DNA of 64,000 bases, from assembly GCA_009809945.1 (NCBI GenBank), contig WTPW01000153.1, positions 393,203-457,202 on the forward strand, given 5' to 3'. The notes below the pieces were generated by a model. It had not been told where the DNA came from. It ran no database searches and saw only the letters and a list, made by a program, of their open reading frames with translations. Numbering within the stretch: position 1 is the first letter of the stretch; each line of letters begins with the position of its first letter. Source of the stretch: Gigaspora margarita (lineage: Eukaryota > Glomeromycota > Glomeromycetes > Diversisporales > Gigasporaceae). Below, piece by piece: positions 37,661 through 48,601 of the stretch. The position numbers were made by a program, and so were the translations under genes.

Positions 37661-37785
37661 ATGAAAAGAATTTGGAAAAATTTGAACAAGAATATCTTAG
37701 TCTAAAAGAAGCTTATATGGCAGATACAGAACAAGACACCTGGACTACTATTATTCATAGACCCAGACCTAGTGCATTCTTCTCT

Positions 37786-38026
37786 AACTAGAAATGTGAA
37801 CATTGCTACTCCTACAATCATCTATATGCTGACTGTACCAACAATGAATATTACTGATGTTGTCACTATAGACATCTTGCTGCTCATTGCTCTAGGCAGA
37901 CCTCTAAATGAAATATTTGCAAAACCTGCTCTCAACCAGGACATTTATACAAGAACTGCCCCAAAAATTGATGTTACCAATATGGACTATATAGACATAT
38001 CAGAGCCAACTGCTCTCAAATGACCC
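37786..38026 (+). pseudogene. Cluster of CCHC zinc knuckles after the protease
   Basis: At least two canonical C-X2-C-X4-H-X4-C knuckles are readable, CEHCYSYNHLYADC and CKTCSQPGHLYKNC, with one or two degenerate ones between and after them in shifting frames. Zinc knuckles bind nucleic acid and normally sit at the end of Gag; here they lie 3' of the protease. A frame change occurs inside the cluster. Confidence 0.7.
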
Positions 38027-39190
38027 AGAAATTGAAAAACCAAAGATTTGAATATGGATGTGATCCTCAGGAAGTAAAGGCTCAACGCCTCCTTCATTAT
38101 ACTCAAATACAAACCAACCATTGCTGCAAGTGCAAGGTACCTAAGAAACCAGAAGAAATTAGGCTATTGGACCAGACAATGGTATGCAATAGATATTGGA
38201 TTGACTTCTACTATGCTTTAGATCTTGACCACCTCCAAATTATTGAATTCTACACTAATGGTGAAGGTAGAGGAACATTGACTGAATGTGAACTTTGCAA
38301 AGAACAGAAAATTAGATCCAAGATGATTAAACTCAATTCTAGTCAAGAGGATGTTCGATTTTGTGATCTTGAACACCTCTATGCCTACAAGGCTACCCAG
38401 GATGTTGAATATAACCCCAACTGCAACCTATGGACCTGAGTATGTTATTATACAGAATCTTCCAGAAATGCCAGACACAGCTATGACCTCAACCAAAGCT
38501 GAATTTTCCATTTAGCCCAGATCCAGATTGGTGAAAGCAATAAAGACCTTGCCCATGCTCTTGAACCCCAATATGATGACCATTCTAACCAAGATTATAC
38601 CTATAATGAGATAACTGTCAATATGAGAGCCACTCATGTAGAATTGACAGAAACAGAAGAACAAACATTACAAAGAATTCTTTCTGAATCCTTTGACATA
38701 AGTCATTCTGATTTTGATAAAAGAAGAGCTATAAAGAACTTATAAAGAAACTTTGCAGGAACTGCAAGCCTTTGTGAATCCTGTACCATGGTCAAAACAA
38801 ATGATAAACTCCAACAATATAAAATTTTGTGCAAGGAATGCTATAAAGAAGCTCACCCTTCTTCAGATCCAGAAACAGAAATCCTTCCTCCTCTTACTCC
38901 CTCCATACCTGAGGCAACTGGACCAAATAAATCTACTATACTCCCAGTAATAGAGTTACCTATTATAGTACCAATTAAAACTGCCTCGCGTGTTTTAGAA
39001 TCAGCTGAACTAATTCAGCTCTTGCAGGAACAGATTTGACAACAAGCCCAAATTATTACTCTTCTTCAAGAACAAGCCAAAACTTTTGAACACCAGGAAC
39101 AGACCATTAAGACTCTATAGGACCAAGTTCATTATTTTGAAAACTTTCTTCATCGATTAAGGGACTTGTATACCGAGTCTACTGTCCCTA
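38020..39190 (+). pseudogene. Zinc-ribbon pair plus coiled-coil module between protease and RT
   Basis: 38020-38439 reads a Cys-rich domain with CCKCK near 38121, MVCNRYW near 38185 and ECELCKEQ near 38290, suggesting a zinc ribbon with an intervening fold. After more broken sequence, 38745-38850 has a second Cys-pair set (CRNC, CESC, CKEC). 38995-39140 is a heptad-like Glu/Gln/Leu segment that would form a coiled coil. TGA codons at 38437, 38500 and 39037 and TAG at about 39118 interrupt it. I do not recognise this module from standard Ty3/gypsy Pol. It could be a DNA- or RNA-binding accessory domain. Confidence 0.6.
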
Positions 39191-39389
39191 TACCTGAGTC
39201 TAGCAACCAGGATACTCAAAATTTTTGAGTTATCCTGAGCATGATCAAAAACTACTCGAAGTTACAGACAATTGTAGATCCAGAAACATTCGAGAAATAT
39301 ATATGACTCAGGAAATTAATCCAAAAGTAGGACCTCTACTACTAGCCAAGGAGCCCAATTTTGACAGTTGCTTCTTGAATTTGCAAACC

Positions 39390-40740
39390 TTTTGCAAAAG
39401 ATATGACCCAACTAGGTAGAACTAACCTAGTCATACATCAGATATTTACTAATGATGGACCATCTATTAGCTTATGATCCTATATAGTTCCCCTTACTGA
39501 ACAAATATTTATAAATAAAGAAGTACAACGAATATTAGAAAATAAATTAATTAGAGAGTCCTCTAGTCCTTGGGCCCCTCCTGTTGTACTTATAAACAAG
39601 AAAATGGAAAGAAAAGATTTTGTATAGATTACCAGAAGCTTAACAATATTACCAAGAAAAACCAATACCCCTTACCCCGAATTGACAAAATGCTTGATTT
39701 TCTTGCCAGAGCTACTTATTTTTTCACTTTAGATCTTATGAGTGGATATTGGCAAGTCAAAGTACACCCAGAAGATAGAGAAAAACTGCTTTTATAACCA
39801 GATACAGAATCTATGAATTCAATGTTATACCTTTCGGCTTGTGTAATACCTCTGCTACCTTTTAATGTCTTATAAACCAGGTTTATAAAGGTATAGCCTA
39901 CAAGTATATTGTGGTATACCTAGATGATACCAATGTCTTCTCTTGCACATTTGATAACCATATTAAACATCTACGAGAAGTTTTTACCAGAATTCGAAAA
40001 GCTAGATTAAAATTGAATACTGAAAAGTGTAATTTTTGGATGAAACGATTATCTTTCCTAGGATATATTATCAAAGAAAAAGGAATTACTCTAGACCCAG
40101 ACAAGATAACTGCTGTTCAAAATATCCAACCTCCCCAAAGTGTAACCCAACTACACTCCTTTTTAGGACTTGCTGGATACTATCACCAGTTTATCAAACA
40201 TTTCTCTTCTATTGCTCACTCTCTTAACCAGTTACTACATAAGGACAATACTTATAAATGGGATATAAAATATCAAAAGGCTTTTGATGAATTAAAACAC
40301 CGGTTAACTACTGCCCTATCCTCATCACCCAGACTATAGAAAAGAATTTATTCTTGCTACAGATGCATCTTATGATGGATTTGGAGGCACCTTAAGCCAA
40401 CTCTCTGATGATAAAAAGGAACACCCGATCGCCTATACTAGTAAAAGTTTAAAAAAAAAAAAATGAATTATGGAGCTACTACACTAAAATGTGCTGCCAT
40501 TGTATGGGCCATTGAACATTTTCATAAATATTTTGGTACAAATCATTTCATACTAGTTACAGACCACTCTGCTTTTAAATAGTTAAAGTCATCTTAACCT
40601 AAAGGAATTCTAGGTCATTGGATTATGAAACTCCAACCCTATCATTTTACTATTATATACAAATCCAGAAGAATCTATTCAAATATTGATGCTCTTTCTC
40701 ACCTACTGACCCAAACACACCTCCACCCTATTGACCCTAC
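39390..40740 (+). pseudogene. Reverse transcriptase and RNase H, interrupted
   Basis: RT motifs in order: SSPWAPPVVL, FCIDYQKLN, LDLMSGYWQV, IPFG-type segment in a shifted frame, catalytic VVYLDDT near 39917, FLGYIIKEKGI and LHSFLGLAGYY. RNase H follows with ILATDASYDGFGGTL near 40350, VWAIEHFHKYF, VTDHSAF and a final NIDALSHL near 40690. Breaks include single-base shifts near 39600 and 39790, CAA-to-TAA type stops at about 39863 and 40595, TAG at 40580 and TGA at 39475. RT copies the genomic RNA into DNA and RNase H removes the template. Confidence 0.85.
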
Positions 40741-40859
40741 ATGAATTTAGATAAATACCAAAATCTCCTAAATTATTTAGAATCAGACACTCTCTCCCCT
40801 GACTTAATGGACAATGAACAAAGGACAATTATTAATCAATCTCGACAATATGAAGTAAA

Positions 40860-42020
40860 AAATAAATTATTATACAAAAAAAATAGAAAGATCTAGACAA
40901 ACCAATTAGAGTTATCAAATGGACCAAAGTTGAACCAATTTTGTACATGATGTATAGTCATCCTACTGTTGGACATTTAGAAACAGATTCTATGTATTAT
41001 AAGATATTTGAACAATATTATTGGGACCAAATGTATAGAGATGTTCAGAACTATGTTCGCTCTTGTGAAATATGTCAAAAACGAGAAAAAAGTAAAAGAA
41101 AGGAACCTCTTTACCCTATTCAAGTTGGAAGGGCCTTTGAGCATGTAAAAATAGATTTAGTTGGACCTATCCCTATAACTCCTCGAAATAATCGCTATAT
41201 CATCGTTGCTACCGATTACCTTACCCGCTAGCCAGAAGCCAAAGCTGTACCAGATGCATGTGCAGAAACCTTAGCAAAGTTTATCTTTGAAGAAATTGTT
41301 TGCAAACATGGAGTACCTAAGATGATACTCTCAGATAATGGAAAGAATTTTGTTAGTGAAATTTTGAGGATACTATGTGTAAAGTTCTTGATAAAACATA
41401 TATTTTCTTCACTCTACTACCCACAAACCAATGGAATGGTTGAAAAATTAAACAGACCCCTTTGTAACTCTCTTGCAAAAGTTACAAAAAAAAGATACAA
41501 AATGGGATACTCACATACCTGCTATACTATTTGCATATAGGACCAAATGACATGCAACTACCGGATACACTCCTTTTCATTTGGTATATGGTCGACAAGC
41601 TATTCTACTAATTGAAACTGTTATCCCTATAGACCCAGTTGATCCAGATGATGAAGTCTCTCTAGAAGATAGTATCTCCAACAAGCATTTGAATTAATTG
41701 AAGAGTTATCCTATCACCATAGCAATGCCAGAGAAAATACATTAAGTCTCAAAAGAAACAAAAGTTAGATTTGATTCAAAGATACAGAAAGAAGAATTTG
41801 AAATTGGTGACAAAGTTTGGGTACAAAGAAAGACATTGAAGCCTCTCATTTTGCAAAATTTGAAGAAAAAGAATAGGACCATTTATTGTTAAGAAAAAAT
41901 TAAATAATGGCGCCTATAAACTGTGTACAATGGATGGAAAAACATTAAAGCAGTACTACAATAGTGATCGTCTTGTTAAGTACTACAAGAAACAAAATTG
42001 GCAACCTATGATTGTCATTT
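40860..42020 (+). pseudogene. Retroviral-type integrase with GPF module, interrupted
   Basis: HHCC zinc domain at about 40960-41090 (H...H, then CEICQKRE). Core with first Asp in KIDLVGP (about 41155), second in LSDNGKNF (about 41330) and Glu in GMVEKLNRP (about 41440), the D,D-35-E pattern. 41875-42020 gives GPFIVKKKLNNGAYKL, a GPY/F-type module near the C terminus. Stops: TAG 41229, TGA 41548, and frameshifts near 41500, 41690 and 41860. Integrase would join the cDNA to host DNA. No chromodomain was recognised. Confidence 0.8.
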
Positions 42021-42294
42021 GAATTTCTAGGGAGAATTCTTAAAATGGTTGCAAACACAGACTTAACCCCTTAATTTACTGTGTACAACAAACAATTTTT
42101 TTTCGAATCTAAGCTACCCCATTTTTATTTAAAAGTTAGGAATAGAAATAATATAATAATATATAAGAATCAGATTTTAACTCCATAGAACGGTTACTAC
42201 TAAGTAAAGTCAGTCAATATTATTCCGTTTGAGCTGAAATTTGACTGTATACCCATCAGAAGATTCTGCATCTTTTCTACTAAGCTTATCTTAG

Positions 42295-42302
42295 TATAAA
42301 TA
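42295..42302 (+). promoter_or_regulatory. TATA-like box before the 3' ORF
   Basis: TATAAATA about 240 bp upstream of the ATG at 42544, in a noncoding gap of about 500 bp that ends in a pyrimidine-rich tract (about 42505-42530). It could drive a separate transcript for the 3' ORF. In AT-rich DNA a TATA word can be chance. Confidence 0.3.
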
Positions 42303-42543
42303 CGCCTCCGTGACTCGCAAACCGACTTGACAGCATTTTTGATCGACAAGAAAATTTTTGGTCATGTGATCAACATTACGATTTTTGAATCACATGAGTG
42401 ATGCTGCGAAACAATTAAACAAGCCCTATTCTTTAATTTGACATGTATAACAATACTTTTTAGAGTAACCACTTTTATTCTAACATTAAAAATTGCTAGA
42501 AACATTTTTTCCCTTCCCTTCCTCTCCCGATAACAAAACTTAA

Positions 42544-43302
42544 ATGCCTGAAATGGAAACTTTTTCCCTGTAACCTCAAACCTTAATTACCCTTGCAGAT
42601 TTAGTTAAACAATGGAACCAGGACCCAGTATCATGTCACAACAGTCTTGTTATTACTGGAAATCATGTCACAGTAACCAATAGAAAAGATGTTTTACTCT
42701 CTATACAGTTCTCTACAGAAAATGAAAACCAGAACCAGAGCCACTCTACAGAAATAAAACTATATGAAGAACCAGAAACAGTTAATGAAGAAACAACCTC
42801 ATTACTTGTCTCAAATGAACCTCTAATTAATGAGACTCAAGATACTATACTAGAAACAGATACTGTTCTTAAAGAACTTATTAAAGACCTAACTGAGGAT
42901 AAACAAAATACCCCTTTACAAAAAAGTCCTTTCTTGACTTTTGCATGGAAAGACCAAGTAAATAAAATAATAAACGGGTTAAACCAAGAGATTAGAGGAA
43001 GCCAAAGAGAAAAACAAATTCAAACTCTCAAAGCTTGTTACTACTTAGGACAGCTTCTAGAAGAATTTAAGGAAGATTCTAAAATCCTTAAAGAAATTAA
43101 GAAACTCTTTAAAACCTCTCTTAGAACATGACAAATTTATAACTTCTGGAAAGGAGCAAAATGAACCTACCAAGTCTTTCAAGATACAGACCCTTCTTGA
43201 TTATATTATACTCAGTATCTATCTCTCAATGACTTGTGCAGATTATCTGTGGATGACTTTGAAAAATTACTCGACCCAGGAACTTACAGAGTTCATTCTT
43301 AA
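42544..43302 (+). pseudogene. Extra ORF between integrase and 3' LTR
   Basis: One frame runs from ATG 42544 to TAA 43300-43302 (252 codons), interrupted by TAA 42571 and TGA 43129, 43162 and 43198. The product would be acidic in the middle (Glu/Thr-rich, 42720-42900), then Lys/Gln/Glu-rich and helical (42930-43120), then Trp/Tyr-containing. I see no signal peptide or transmembrane segment, so it is not envelope-like. Function unknown. Three of the four stops sit where Trp would fit the local W-x pattern. Confidence 0.6.
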
Positions 43303-43314
43303 AGGGGATGAAAA
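43301..43314 (+). other. Polypurine tract
   Basis: AAAGGGGATGAAAA immediately precedes the 3' LTR. A purine-rich tract at this place primes plus-strand synthesis in LTR elements. Confidence 0.65.
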
Positions 43315-43794
43315 TGTTATAGAATAGGTTACTTGACCAAAGCGTAGTTTTACAGTTTTACAGTTTTACAGTTTTACAGTTTTACAGTTTTACAGTTTTA
43401 CAGTTTTTTAGTTTTACAGTTTTACAGTTTTACAGTTTATAGTTTTATCGTTTTATAGTTTTATTATTATATCATATTTAGTATTTAGTTATCTTTGCAA
43501 AATGTATATGAACCCTAGCTTTTCTCCCTTTCACATATTAGACTCAGATTCACCTCCTCCTCTTCTAATATTTGCAAATAAATATCCTCTTTATATCATA
43601 TCATATTATTATTAATAAAATATATCTTATTCCAACAAATATTCTTTTGCTCTTTGATAAATATATATTGAACCGCTCTGGTGAAGTAATATTCCACTTG
43701 CACACCACTTCATATCTTCTCTGACCCTTACAAGATCCTGTTGCTATGTGTTGTATTGCAAGTACTATATTGAAGGCTATAGTCACTTGTAATA
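43315..43794 (+). repeat. 3' LTR
   Basis: Starts TGTTATAGAATAG as in the 5' LTR and ends TTGTAATA, where the other copy has TTGTAACA. It has more copies of the TTTTACAG 8-bp unit (43346-43440) than the 5' LTR, which explains most of the 30-bp length difference. Confidence 0.9.
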
Positions 43795-43799
43795 GCATA

Positions 43800-44040
43800 A
43801 TACTAGCTCTATATACTTATTTTCCTCATAATGCAGTTAGCTATTATTTCTTTTCTTTGTTTTAATACTTATATTTGCTCATATTTGCTACTTTCTAAAA
43901 TAGTAGAGAAGTAGCACTTTGTCACATACTACTAGCTCTATACACTTATTTTTCTTATTCTGCAATTAGCTATTATTTCTCTTCACTCATATTTGCTATT
44001 TTCTAAAAATAGTAGAGAAGTAAAAAAAACTATTTCTTAG
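43800..44040 (+). repeat. Direct duplication of about 110 bp
   Basis: A unit beginning TACTAGCTCTATA and ending AATAGTAGAGAAGTA occurs at about 43800-43912 and 43929-44023 with small differences. It separates the LTR retrotransposon from the inverted-repeat element to the right. Confidence 0.7.
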
Positions 44041-44459
44041 AAGTGTTATGTTTTTGCAAATTGTCAGAGAATCTAGTATAGTTCTGCAAAATAGTGAGTC
44101 ATTAGAGTTGGTGGTTTGTAAAGTACCAGAAAAGTCGGATTGTTTTTTTTGCAGAGTTCTAAAGTAAGTCAGAAATAAATAAAATAAAATAAAATTAAAA
44201 AAAAGTAAAAAAATAACTAAAAAACAAAATATGTAAGTAAACAATAAAAAAAAATTAATGAAGCCCCCAAATCTCTATTTCTCAGAAGTAAGAGTTCAAA
44301 TTCAGAAATTGCTAAAACCAAGTTGTGTTTTGTAAGGTGCTAGGTTAACTTGTAAAAACTTGTGAAACTTGAACCTAACTAAATTATTTCTCTAAAGAGG
44401 CATGCTCTCGCAAAGTGCTGAAATAAAATAAATTAATAAAAAAAATTTAAAAAAAAAAC

Positions 44460-45116
44460 AAAAAAAAAACAAAAACAAAAAGTATCAAACAAGAAAATAA
44501 ATAAGTAAAAACTTGTAAAAAGTTGTGTCTAATTAAATAATTTCCCTAAAGAAGCATTCTTGAAGATTAGAAGAGTTCTTGCAAAGTATTAGAAATTTGA
44601 GTTTGGTTGTAAAGTCAAATTGGTGTACTTGCAAAGTGCAAAAAAGTTGTTGTTTTCTTGCAAAGAGCTGGTGTTCTTGTAAAATGCCAAATAAAATAAA
44701 AAAAATTAAAATAAATACTAGTAAATAAAAAAAAATTAAAAAATAAATACTAGTAAATAAAAAAAAAAACAAAAGAAAACAAAAAACAAAACAAAAACGA
44801 AAAAAAACAAAATGAAAATAAAAAAACAAACAACAATGTAGAAGATCTAATTTATAAAAAAAATCTAATATGATCATGTAATACAAAATTTTAGATTAAT
44901 TTTGATAAATTATACAAAATTTCAAAATATTTTTCAATACATGCTTGGTATGATCCAGGTTATAGATCTACTAATCCAGCTTGATTTCCCAATTCTAAAA
45001 TATTTTGAAATATTTCAAAACATTTCAAAACTACTAATGAATATGATACAATTAATTAGAAATGTATAATGATTTATATTTTAATTATATATCAATTTAT
45101 AACAAGTTAATCAATG
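44460..45116. repeat. Left long inverted arm
   Basis: Contains AGAAGCATTCTTGAAGATTA, CTTGCAAAGTGC and CTGGTGTTCTTG words. Each is found in reverse complement in 49620-49780, with near-continuous similarity over about 170 bp. The inner end (GATTTATATTTTAATTA then TAACAAGTTAATCAAT) pairs with 49330-49440. About 150 bp at 44880-45030 has no partner on the right. Confidence 0.8.
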
Positions 45117-45452
45117 TATGGTGCATGTACCCTAGAATAGGTGTCATGTGACTAAGGTGGGCAATTTTGGAGGGTCCAAATATTTCTGAATAGAACTTCA
45201 TTAATACAGATAGGAATGTTCAAAATATGGAAACTATAGTTTGACTCAGGACCGATGATCTGCATATCAATTTAGTCAACCAAAATTGCGAATTTTTGAC
45301 TATAGGAAATGAGCGGTCACAAAAAAAGACAAATTTATTAATTTGTAATTTCATACGTATAGCAATCTTCATGATGAATCAAAAAGGCAAATTTATTAAT
45401 TTGTAATTTTATTTAAAGGAATTTATTAAATTTTTTTTTAAAATAAATACAT

Positions 45453-47965
45453 CTAATTTTTAGCATTCAAGAATGTCTTTTTTGCATTTTCTAATAAATT
45501 ATCTTCTATTTCTATTTCACCCACCACTGCTTCAGCATCATCTGATTCATCATCACCAGTACCTTCAGCCTGCTCTCCAATAAATTCGTTTTTACCTAAA
45601 TCTTTTATCATACTTACCTTTAATGATTCAACATTAACCCTAATTTCATTCTTAAGATAGCCTAAACAAATTAAACATTTAAAATTGCATCTTTGTAAGC
45701 AACGGCCATAATAGCCATGCCCACACGAAAGAACAATACCATTGTCAGTACAGTTAGTATAACTAGTACAATCGCAGTGTAAAAAATCACATAAAATGCT
45801 TGTATACAGTTTTCTAAAAGTAACGAAGCCCCTTGGAAGGTGACGATCGGTTATTTCATAACCTAAAGAAGGAAACTTATACATATTAATACTATCATTA
45901 GATGAACTAATTATCAAAGGATACATATGCCGTGCTTTGTACATCTTCGAATTATTTCTAAAAGTAACGTGGCACACTTTCAGGATAACATGTATAATTG
46001 CTTTGGTTTGTAAGGATACTTCATAGAATTCACAAAATATTGACGAAAGGTGTTATCTTAGCGATTTTGAAACATAAAACATGCCTCTTTCTGCAATTGA
46101 TCCGCTGTAAAAAATTTAGCCATACGTCATCAAATGATACTATGAACCATTTCTACAGGACAGTCACTTAAAAATGCAAGATGATTAGTAATCATATTCA
46201 TTATTGGGTGATTTGTTTTAGTCCAGAAAAATATATCAGAAAAAAACATTAATGGGGCACGTTTATAATTTTTTTGATCAAATCGAAGAAATAAATCTAT
46301 CCAACAATATAAACAGGCTTCTTCATAAGCAGCCCATTTACCTTCTTGATGGTGCACTGCATAAACATCGAGAACTAGTGGAATTAAATTACTTAAAAGA
46401 TCAGTTAAGTATAAAAACTCAATGTTTTTGCATATATAACCAAACTTTGAATAAACTATACTAGATATGTTAAGCCACACCACACGCATAAGATAGAGAA
46501 TTAGGTCAATTCACCATAGCCGCAGCTTTTTACCAAGATTCTTCTTTTTTCCAAATATGCCCTTGTTAATATCATTAAATAGAAGTGAATTTTGTTTAAA
46601 AGCAAGCTCACAACTATTTAAAGATACATGAAGGGGGCCCATAATCGGCAAGAACAACGTGACAAATGAAGGAATAACCTCATTGTCAAGAAGAAGTCAG
46701 TGCGCAATAGCCTTGTGAATAAAGAACTGCCTGGGCCAATCCGCAACGATAGGGATAATGTGGTTAGAAAGATACTCTTGCATCGATTCTTGGTTATATA
46801 CAATTTGAAGGGCTTTTGTGTAATCTTCGACCCCTTTTAAATTGCCTCCAACAAAATCAAAAAGAATGGCATTTTGTATATGTCAGTTATTCTTTTTTTC
46901 CACTAACCTATCATTGTAACTGTGCAAGGTTAGTTTTTCAATAAGCTCATTATCAGAACGCTCACCTCTATAATTTTGATAGCGTTCATGATAAGGAATA
47001 CCAAGGGTAGTGATAAACTGTTTGTCCAGGTGCTTTATTATTAACTCACTATCAATAAACTTTGGATTGAGCACCCCGTTACGTGGTATCGCTGCCATAA
47101 AACATGGATTTGCCACAATTGTTGCCATGTGCGCTGGACGAGATGTGCTTGTAGAATCGGACTGCTGTGGAACATGAATATTGTGATAGTCATCAATATT
47201 CAGAACAAAAGCTTTGTCCAAATATTTAAAAAGAGCGTTTTCTACATATTTCTCATGGCCGTCGGCAATTTGGTTTTTTTTTTGGTCTACTGCTCTTGAC
47301 GTTGTAGACACACTGAGATTTGCTAACATATCTATGCCTTCATTACTCGTACCTACAGAATCCAAATAATATGCTATATAGAACTTAAAGGAATTAATTT
47401 TTGTATTATTTAAAGATGCAAGAAGATAACAAATATGAAGAATTAACTTCTGAATACGATTCATGGTTTTCTCACTGCGCTCAAGTGGTCTAGCTGCTAA
47501 ATAAAGTTGATTGAGAAAATTTTTCAAACACTTATTTGCTTGAAATACCTCTCGCAGTTCGTCATATGAATAAATAGGACCTTCCTTCTTTACATGCTCT
47601 CTTTCATAAAAAAATCTTGCAATTGTTTCAATAGTCCTGATGAGATCAATCATACTTATATCTTTATTCGTGGTCTTCATATCTTCCATTGTAGTTCCTG
47701 CATCTTTATATGTAACATCTACTTTTCTAGGTGTAATTTCAACTTCTCCAACTGAGATTCTTACCCGTTTGGCTTCTCTTTGTAATTTTAGTAAGGGATT
47801 TTCTACAGAATTCATATAACAAGTATGACATAACTTACCACCTTTCACCCACTTTTCCTTAATTAAATTATTATTTTCTGCTTCCTCCCACTTTTTGTCT
47901 TTCAAAGAGCGAAATATGGCTGGCCCAGTAGTTCCGCAATTCATGCAACACTTAGAGTCAGTCAT
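45453..47965 (-). pseudogene. GATA-like zinc finger / RING-like multidomain protein, interrupted
   Basis: From ATG 47965 the frame gives C7-X2-C10 ... C-X2-C (about residues 7-49), a GATA-like zinc finger with a long loop. A helical region follows, then AFVLNIDDYHNIH with HMATIVANP (about residues 245-285), which looks like the first two strands and first acidic residue of an RNase-H-like fold. Beyond TGA 46883 the same frame continues through conserved-looking segments (IPIVADWP, GPLHVSLNS, LIPLVLDVYAV) to about 46000. After a frameshift near 45980, a RING-like Cys/His cluster follows (CDC, LSCGHGYY, CLQRC, CLICL; about 45640-45790) and then an acidic tail. Stops in the main frame are TGA at 46883, 46697, 46511, 46130 and 46127 (plus-strand low coordinates). 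I believe this belongs to a large unnamed Glomeromycotina family. Function unknown; a transposase is my working guess. Confidence 0.6.
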
Positions 47966-48271
47966 TTTTTTTTACTAAGCAAATTTAATACGAAGGTCGA
48001 ATGATTTAGAATGATTTAACTGAAATTTTTATAGGATGGCACGAAAACTTCAAGTTTTACTTAATACGCTTTGTAGCTTCACAGATGAGATAATCTAACC
48101 AAGCTTCTGAAAAAAGTACTGAAAACATATAAAAAAAATCTTTATTAATTGTGTAATGATCTACAAAATCGGGGCATGCAGAACCTTCTTATCTCGACTT
48201 CATTAAACATAAAATACGAGCATGCATTTCTAAAAATATCTGATATACAAACTAGAAAAATTCGCAAGTAG

Positions 48272-48601
48272 TCGCTACATAGTAAAGTCTAAAGTGACTA
48301 TGTAAATTGATTATAAGCGCTTAAGTAAATATGTTGAGAAGATAAAAATACATATTCTTTGAAATTTTCATACAAATTGAAGAAGTTATATTATTTAACT
48401 TTTAATTTTTACCTTCACCAAATATATTTTTTTAACAAATTTAATTTTTTTGTCAAACGTAAAAATTAAAAGTCAAATAATAAAAAGTTCTCTGATTAAT
48501 ATGAAATTTTTAGAATATATATATTTTGATCTTCCAAATAAGTTTACTTAAGTGATCATAATCATTTAACATAGTTAATTTTGGACTTTACTATGTAGTG
48601 A
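48272..48601. mobile_element. MITE family B, copy 1
   Basis: Termini TCGCTACATAGTAAAGTC and GACTTTACTATGTAGTGA pair over 18 bp with few mismatches. Pairing continues inward through AAGTAAA and a central AATTTTTACGTTTGAC-type hairpin. Related to 54931-55268. It lies between the right long arm and the start of the minus-strand gene, so it is a later insertion. Confidence 0.75.

Larger units (their letters stand above)
33823..43794 (+). mobile_element. Ty3/gypsy-type LTR retrotransposon, full length but decayed
   Basis: About 10 kb between two LTRs (33823-34272 and 43315-43794) that begin TGTTATAGAATAG. GCAT flanks both outer ends (33819-33822, 43795-43798) as a short target duplication. Internal order: primer-binding site, gag, protease, zinc knuckles, zinc-ribbon/coiled-coil module, RT, RNase H, integrase, then an extra ORF. 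RT before integrase is the Ty3/gypsy order. Numerous stops and several frameshifts make it non-functional as written. The LTRs differ by scattered substitutions and by repeat number, so it is not a fresh insertion. Confidence 0.9.

Noticed and set aside
42544..43302. Envelope-like gene making the LTR element a retrovirus-like errantivirus
   Set aside because: No signal peptide, transmembrane segment or Cys-rich ectodomain is visible in the frame.
33823..43794. TGA as a general Trp codon (alternative genetic code)
   Set aside because: The intact histidine kinase uses TGG for Trp, and the retroelement also keeps many TGG codons and has TAG at Trp sites; a global code change does not fit.
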